64,000 nt of DNA from Heligmosomoides polygyrus polygyrus. Lineage: Eukaryota; Nematoda; Chromadorea; Rhabditida; Heligmosomidae. Shown in pieces: positions 58,104 to 64,000 of the stretch. Both the position numbers and the translations under genes were made by a program. The notes beneath the pieces are model-generated. The model was given only the letters and a program-made list of their open reading frames with translations. It searched no databases and was not told where the DNA came from. The DNA lies in contig OX377204.1 of the NCBI GenBank assembly GCA_947396885.1, positions 49,649,139-49,713,138 on the forward strand. Reading direction: 5' to 3'. The first letter of the stretch is position 1; the number at the start of each line of letters is the position of its first letter.

Positions 58104-58232
58104 GCCTGCCGCGTACTGACCACCGCCTGACATGCAACCAGGATCTAACATAGTGAGGAGACCGCATAAGGACGCATGCCACGTGCTGACCGCCGCCTGA
58201 CATGTTATAACCAGGATCCAACATGGTGAGGA
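58104..58232 (+). repeat. 70-bp tandem duplication
   Basis: GCCTGCCGCGTACTGACC at 58104 recurs as GCATGCCACGTGCTGACC at 58174, each followed by CCGCCTGACATG and AACCAGGATC(T/C)AACAT. Confidence 0.8.
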
Positions 58233-58870
58233 GGGCACACAACTTTGCCGGCTTAGAACCGCAACAAATGTAATTTTCGTTTTTTTTCCTGGTGAGCTTT
58301 TCTTGTTTAGGGTTCTGTGTTGTTCTCTAGGAGTCGCTCGGTAAGTCTCAAGTGAATTTGCTACATATGATACTTTTTAGTTATGTGCCCCCCGGACTAG
58401 GATAGATCCGAAATACGCAGTACAGAAATAAATATCCAGACACATAGACAGAGCGAGTTGTCCATTCAAACTTTTCGCAGTGCAACAAACCACAAAAATT
58501 AAACTTATCATAAACCGTTCCATATTTCAGCAGCTTTAATTGGAAAAAAGTTAGGCGGCTGACAAATAGAACAATACAGGCAACCTTCTGGAAACGTGCG
58601 AAAAGCTGTTTGTTTGCATTCCTTCTGATGGGCAGAAAACCCTAGAGCGGTATTGATGTGGCGACTGCACTACGTTTGAAGAAACACTACTAAGATGTCT
58701 AGGAGTACCTTATAGATTAACAGTACCTCAACTCATGACCTGCCGTTGGAAGTAGAGCAATTCATAACGAGTTTTAATTTCTGTTGTTTGTTCGTTATCC
58801 GTTTTCCGTCATCCGGCCATTTTCGTGCAAAATTATCCGTTATCCGGGTTTCAAAATTTCGTTATCCGCT
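58233..58870. other. 640 bp unassigned
   Basis: Nothing recognised apart from a short run of repeated CCGTTATCCG words near 58795-58870. Confidence 0.4.
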
Positions 58871-58874
58871 CATC

Positions 58875-59130
58875 CTTGGTGGCGCTGCTTCATGCGAGGG
58901 AGGTTGGGGGTTCGGTTCTCCTGCGTTGCGAGACTATTGAATTTCAACCGAGTGGCTGAGATTGGAGGGGTTTTGACGTCTACATAATTCGTTGGCGTTT
59001 TCTGCGCATTTTCCATCTGCAAGCGTTTCTGCTCTGGAGTCTCAGAACGCAGCTGCGGCCTCCCCTGAGCGACGAAGGCCGTTTCCACATGAGCAGCTTG
59101 GATGGCACACACTCTGGAGTCCCTTCCGTA
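58875..59130 (+). repeat. tRNA-derived SINE, same family as 19.5-19.8 kb
   Basis: B box GGGGGTTCGGTTCTCC (about 58907), a weak A-box region TGGTGGCGCTGCTTCATG upstream, and the body GAGCGACGAAGGCCGTTTCC, CACATGAGCAGC, GGATGGCACACACTCTGGAG. The tail unit is single here but doubled in the 19.5-kb copy. Confidence 0.65.
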
Positions 59131-59224
59131 GCCTGGTTCTATGCATGAAGAACTTTTCTGACTGAAGCGTAAAGTATTTGCTCGTGGAATACTTGAAGCA
59201 GGAAATGTCGATTATTTTGATGGA

Positions 59225-59395
59225 TATCAAATTTCGTAGAAATCGAACATTCAAATGCGAATGTTTCGAGCATTCGAACGCGAGTGTCTCGAACATTCGA
59301 AAATCGCTTTTCTTCGAGCATTCGAATACGAATATTCGATTTCGAACGGAATTATTCGAATTCGAATGTTCGAATATTCATTCGGGCACAACTCC
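59225..59395. repeat. ATTCGAA-type array, diverged
   Basis: Contains GAGCATTCGAACGCGAGTG, CATTCGAAAATCGC and ATTCGAATTCGAATGTTCG. Fourth such array in the window. Confidence 0.7.
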
Positions 59396-59475
59396 ACAAC
59401 TATAGGTAACTATAGGTAAGCATAATACTGCCGACTTATCTTCCAGACTCTGTTCTCACCAGCTGTTGTGTTGGC

Positions 59476-60036
59476 GTGTCTTTTGGAGAAGTTCGGTCCT
59501 TCCGATACTTCACGTGTTCCTACAAGGCAAGAGAAGAACATTGGTTAAGGTTGTGCGTAGTCCCAGAAACTAGGCAGCAAACGTTGTTCTTGGTCGAGAG
59601 CTGGAAGCCATTCATGGACCATTTCATCAGTTTTTGTAGATCCTACAAGAGTGAAAGTGATGAACATTTCAGCAGGAACAACATCACAAATACAACCATT
59701 AGACATACATTTCTTCTTGCGATTCAAAAGCATGTACAAACGTTTCGCCTCTCATCTATTGACGCACGGTATAAAGTTCTCACTTCACTCCCGCGACTCA
59801 ATCGAATTGTATCGCTGATCTACACTCAACTTTCTGCCCCAAGATTCAGAATTTTTCTCACGTGTTCATGGTATGCTGCAGGACACCTGCACAGTCTCCC
59901 CGGGACGTATAATACACCAATTCAGTATTGTTTCCCTACTGGCATCGTACAGACTGCTCTTACAGCGGCTGCACTGATGTATTTTTTATCCGCTGCGGTC
60001 ATTGCCAACAGCTGTTATGTTTTGAAAATTTCGTAG
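59476..60036 (+). CDS. 186-codon open frame, unidentified, probably not a gene
   Basis: The longest open frame outside transposon relics. It opens at GTG rather than ATG and contains no motif I know; the C-terminal third is hydrophobic (TALTAAALMYFLSAAVIANS). A splice-acceptor-like TTATCTTCCAG lies just upstream at about 59446. In 128 kb of two-strand sequence an open frame of this length can arise by chance, so I rate it low. Confidence 0.15.
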   Translation: MSFGEVRSFRYFTCSYKAREEHWLRLCVVPETRQQTLFLVESWKPFMDHFISFCRSYKSESDEHFSRNNITNTTIRHTFLLAIQKHVQTFRLSSIDARYKVLTSLPRLNRIVSLIYTQLSAPRFRIFLTCSWYAAGHLHSLPGTYNTPIQYCFPTGIVQTALTAAALMYFLSAAVIANSCYVLKIS

Positions 60037-60045
60037 TGTTATTTC

Positions 60046-60615
60046 GGCACTAGTTAAAAGTCCCGACTCTACCGACATGAATTTGGTCGAAAGAAAATTT
60101 TTCGCTGAAATTTCGTCTAGGAGGGTTATTTGGGGTGCTGATCACGAATCTGACATCCGTTTTTCGTTTTACGCTGGAGTACGGTAGGTACGGGTAACTA
60201 AGGCTGTCGAGGTCATAGTCACCAATTTTTCCCAAACTTCATCTAGGGAGGCTATTTGGGGTGCTAATGACGAATCTGACATCCATTTTCGTTTTACGCT
60301 GGAGTACGGTACGTTAAGGTACGTGTGACTAAGGTAATGGTCACCGATTTCGCCCAAACTCCAACGTAAAACGAGAAAGGATGTCAGATTCGTTATCAGC
60401 ACCCAAATACTCTCGTAGGCGAAGCTTGGGCAAAATTGGTGATTATGACCTCGGCAGCCTTAGTTACCCGTACCTACCGTAATCGACCGCAATTTCAAAA
60501 ACGGATGTCATATTCGTGATCAGCACCCCAAATAACCTCCCTAGACGAAGTTTCAGCGAAAATAAATTTTTCGACCGAAGTCGTGTCGGTGGAGTCGGAA
60601 CTTTTAACTAGTGCC
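60046..60615. mobile_element. 570-bp foldback element with 8-bp target duplication
   Basis: Ends GGCACTAGTTAAAAGT(C/T)CCG are inverted at both sides. GTTATTTC flanks both (60038-60045, 60616-60623). Arms run for over 110 bp (GTGCTGATCACGAAT, GACATCCG), and the interior repeats the same themes (GTCGAGGTCATAGTCACC, CCCAAACT) in both orientations, so nearly the whole element is self-complementary. An 8-bp duplication fits the hAT superfamily. Partial copies: 4865-5105, 28.0-28.15, 28.37-28.53 and faint traces at 8.4 and 8.95 kb. Confidence 0.85.
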
Positions 60616-60814
60616 GTTATTTCACAGTTGCTAGTGTAACGCACTGTTTGTCTTCTCGCCATGTTTTTAGCAACTAATCATGATAAATTGCATCTTCGTG
60701 CCGGTATGAAGTTGTCAGTATAAAGACGAGTCCTTTATGGTGACCTTTTCCGTTGCGATTTGATATAGAGAGCTTTGGCTGACCGTGCCAGATCTTATTT
60801 AGGAAGATCCTGCA

Positions 60815-61110
60815 CCACAGGGGAGTCAAACCATAAACCACCCCGTCTCACCACTCCACTCCTCTACCCCCTGCGCCACCCCCTGTTCGGCCGCCAGCGC
60901 AGTTTCAACCCTACTTGAGCTCGCTCTCTTGTGATTGGCCCGCACTGCGTGGAACTAAAGGGCAAATGAGCCTGCTAGGAAAATAGTCCATAACTCCGTT
61001 CACAGATGCGCACAGCATAAGAGGAAACATATTTTGGAATCAGCGTTCTAAGCCGCATCCAGTGATATACGTCTCATCTCAAAGTTCCACGGTCACCTAG
61101 AATCCTTCCC
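60815..61110 (-). repeat. tRNA-derived SINE, inverted copy of 54.8 kb
   Basis: On the minus strand: TGGCGCAGGGGGTAGAG (60878-60862) and ATGGTTTGACTCCCC (60834-60820), the latter a good B box. Continues GTGGTGCAGGATCTTCC and ends in the AGATTTGGC-type tail near 60790. Confidence 0.75.
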
Positions 61111-61727
61111 TTGTAAGGAGCACTGACTGCAGCAACATTATGCAAAACTTGCTGCCGCTACGAATTTATTACACACAGTTTTGGACGCGCATTTCATTCA
61201 ACCACGGATAGCGTATTAGGAGCGAATCGAAAATTAAGTAAGTATGAACAAAGCTGGTAAAACCTACAAGTCTACCAAAATTTGTGAGCACCACTGCAGG
61301 AGACGCATTCAGGAACATGTGCTGAAGCTCAGAACTCGAATTTTCGCCGTGAACTGCCACCTCCCTTATGCATGAAAATCCCTGAATATTTGAATAATAT
61401 CGTTATTTTAAGAGGATGAAGTTTTAGATCTTCTACGAAACGTGACCAAAGTGCATTGTGGTAATTTATCCTGATAAGCTAGAAATAATGATATCTTACT
61501 AAATATAATTCGCTTAATCCGTCGGTCACGTAGTCAGTCACGGGGAAGGGGGCTGAGGCCAAGAGATGAAAGCGACAGTGCGGCGTATGCCGGCCGGGCT
61601 CTCTTTGAGCTTAACCATGGGCCATTGCTGGCGAACTTACAACCTTGGCGCCGGATCACCCAAGTTTCCGAAATATTCTGCGTGCAACACGTCAGGGTAG
61701 GAATGGGGATCAAGTGCAGAGCGTAGG
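61111..61727. other. 620 bp unassigned
   Basis: No motif recognised. Confidence 0.4.
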
Positions 61728-62023
61728 GATTCAGAAGACGTGCGGCAGACGTCGTCTAACGTGCGTCAGGATTCAGAAGACGTGCCGTAGACGTCGTTCA
61801 ACGTGCGTAGAGATAAAGAAGACGCGCCGAAGACGTCCCTACATTCGTAAAGATTCAGAAGACGTGCGGCAGACGTCGTTCAACGTGCGTCAAAATTCAG
61901 AAGACGTGCGGCAGACGTCGTCTAACGTGCGTCAGGATTCAGAAGACGTGCCGAGATGTCCCCTACATTCGTAAGGATTTCGAAGAAGTGCCGAAGAAGT
62001 CGTCCAACGTGAGTCAGGATTCA
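61728..62023 (+). repeat. 42-bp minisatellite, about seven units
   Basis: GATTCAGAAGACGTGCGGCA recurs every 42 bases from 61728 (next at 61770), with some units diverged. As 42 is a multiple of three, one frame reads as 14-residue repeats (DSEDVRQTSSNVRQ) inside a 109-codon open frame (61645-61974), though the repeat changes frame midway. Confidence 0.85.
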
Positions 62024-62039
62024 GGGGGGGGGGGGGGGG
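62024..62039 (+). repeat. G16 homopolymer
   Basis: Sixteen consecutive G directly abutting the minisatellite. Confidence 0.9.
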
Positions 62040-64000
62040 AGAGGTAGGAAGAGCGACTATGGGATTCGGAGGAATATCATTGCCGTCAAATGTCGTCGAC
62101 CTGTTTTCCAAGCACTTCGGATAGAGACTCTCATGATCTGTTTCCCGCCATGTAGAGAACGGGCACTTTGGAGGAAAAATCGAACACATGCGATATGGTG
62201 GATGGGCTTCATAGGAGCAGTGAGGATTCCGCCCTACCATACCCCGCTGCACTATTCTATAATAGTAAAACCGGGTTTTTTCGGGCAAAAAGTAAGGAAA
62301 TCTAAAGAAGAAAGGAGGAAGATTGTGGTTGTTCTATTCTCGGGGTTTGGGATCGAAGCCCAGACGTCTGGCGGCCATTAGGCCGCTGAACGTCTGGTGA
62401 AGATATAAACCACTCAACTACGAATAAAAGTGTAGGTCGAACTACTGCTCGGCGCTGTGTAAGTAATGTGAAAGCGGATTTTAAAACCATCACATTTTGA
62501 AAAAGTACGCAGTAGGCATGCAGATAGAAGTACCTAGCCCAGAACAATTATCATGAACTCTCACTACCACATGGAATAAGAAAGAAGCAACGGAATCAAG
62601 ATTCCACGACACAAGACTGAAAAGGTAGCGTACTATGTTCTTAACGTACGTACCTCCATCGGGGTTTAAGGCCTGCAAAGGTTGAAAAACGGCATACATC
62701 CTCAGCATTCCAGAGACAGCAAATACACAACTTATGTGGCTGGACTTCACGGAATATCAACGCAAACAGATGCGTTTCACAAGCGGTAAATGGGCTTCTG
62801 CCGGAAATCGAATCTGCGGTTTCACGTCCTTCGTTCGCAATGCAGACTAACTGGGATTTCTTGACAATCAAAAGGAGCGAACACCATTGTGAATAACTTT
62901 CCATAGCTGTCGTCAACAATTCGAGGATAGAAATACCTATGACAGAAGTGGTGTACAACCATGATCCTAGGATACACAACGATCGTAGCTCTGGCCTCCT
63001 GGAGCTACTAGAAGCAATAGTCCTATGACCAAATTACAGATACCTTTACATCATCTCTGGATTGAAAAATCCGAACTGCCAGTGTGACGCTGATATTGAT
63101 GTGACGTGAGTGAGGAGTGGATGCTGATAGGCTTCCGCTAAATTTAATCCAAGAGCTAGGAACATAGAGGGCGTGCTGTAGCAATGAATGGGCTTCACTG
63201 GAACACTTCCGAAGCCCTGCAGTTTGCAGTATTATATTTGCACATGGTTATAGCACATAAGCGGAGCAATGCTAATCGCGGCAGTTCAATTAAACGTTTT
63301 CTAGTCCTTTCTTACGCGGAGGTTCTGTCCTCTCAACAGTGGTTTCAAAGCCAAAACAGCCTCCACTCATGCGCGCCTTATTATAACGGTCGCAGCACTT
63401 CGATTGCTAAGAGAAGAATGGAACATTTTTAAAGAGAAAAGGGGCGGAAACCAACGCATTATTCATGAGAAAGCAATCTGAATTTCTAACACTTAAGTGA
63501 CGAATTGGAACGTCGTTACAAATATGTGTCGAATGGATTACATTTTTGAACTAAAGGACCATGACCATGGCCCCTTTCCTAACCTACTATATAGGAATGG
63601 TAATACTTTTTATTGATTCTGAAAAACATCGCCAAAAGTCCCAGTAAGAATACTCAACATCAAACGACTTGTTACTCAAAAAAGTAAGGACAACGTGGCT
63701 GGATTTCACCTCAGTGACTGCGATGTTGAGAACTCAAGCGTTCCTTAATGCATCAACGACAGTTGAGGCATTCCTGTATCTAATAGAAGCGCAGCTCTCA
63801 CTGAAAATTTTTATCATCTAACACATTCCTCATAGTGTTGCCATATTGCATCACACCATGCTCATACATCTTTTGATGGAATTTCCTTTCTATATAAATC
63901 ATATCTGCCGTGCTGAAACCCCGCTCACAAGGGAACTGTCTCAACGGAACGCCTGAACGGCAAGAACGAATACCACAAGAAGAGCCCCACCCTCCACATA
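62040..64000. other. 2 kb unassigned to the window end
   Basis: Short open frames only; I see no domain, RNA gene or transposon end. Confidence 0.45.

Noticed and set aside
61728..62023. CRISPR-like array
   Set aside because: Units are head-to-tail without unique spacers, in eukaryotic DNA; it is a minisatellite.

Overview
This window is eukaryotic, repeat-dominated, intergenic-type DNA. It shows no operons, no bacterial gene structure and no CRISPR array, and I recognise no intact host gene. RTE-type LINE relics, mariner/Tc1 relics, PIF/Harbinger-like and pogo-like elements, Helitron-like repeats and several tRNA-derived SINE families point to an animal. The RTE reverse transcriptase and C-terminal sequences (FADD box, RAHLFDSTVLPALTYASETWA, RWAGHVMRF, GRPPTRWSDFF) look like copies I know from strongylid (clade V, hookworm-like) nematodes. 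That taxonomic call rests on recognition, not on a search.

Layout. 1-1.5 kb: coding relic of a minus-strand element. 1.48-3.98 kb: short LTR retrotransposon with 159-bp LTRs inside a split foldback MITE. 4-9.4 kb: foldback repeats, G/C homopolymers and a mariner fragment. 9.44-10.44 kb: pogo-like element carrying a SINE. 10.4-15 kb: little I can assign. 15-16.5 kb: Helitron-like repeat. 17.3-18.35 kb: long-TIR element. 18.7-28.9 kb: SINEs, MITEs and a large inverted composite repeat. 29.7-37.7 kb: LINE cluster with at least four RTE copies; one is split by a 725-bp TIR element and another has a clean 7-bp target duplication. 39.9-41.2 kb: complete but dead mariner. 42.6-43.1 kb: fifth RTE relic. 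45.7-49.65 kb: three-level nest, in which a palindromic Tc1-like element was entered by a hAT-like element carrying ATTCGAA arrays, which itself contains an Hsmar1/SETMAR-type mariner relic. 50.3-53 kb: inverted SINE-bearing arms flanking a Helitron-like end that a second mariner has split. 53.8-61.1 kb: more paired repeats, including a 570-bp foldback element with an 8-bp target duplication. 61.7-62.0 kb: 42-bp minisatellite. 62-64 kb: nothing recognised.

How it fits together: no pathway is encoded. The signal lies in the order of insertion and in the very high density of foldback DNA (at least a dozen inverted-repeat structures). If transcribed, these would form long double-stranded RNA. 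The strongest finding is the palindromic Tc1-like element at 45.7-49.65 kb: two outward-facing transposase halves inside one pair of TA-flanked ends.
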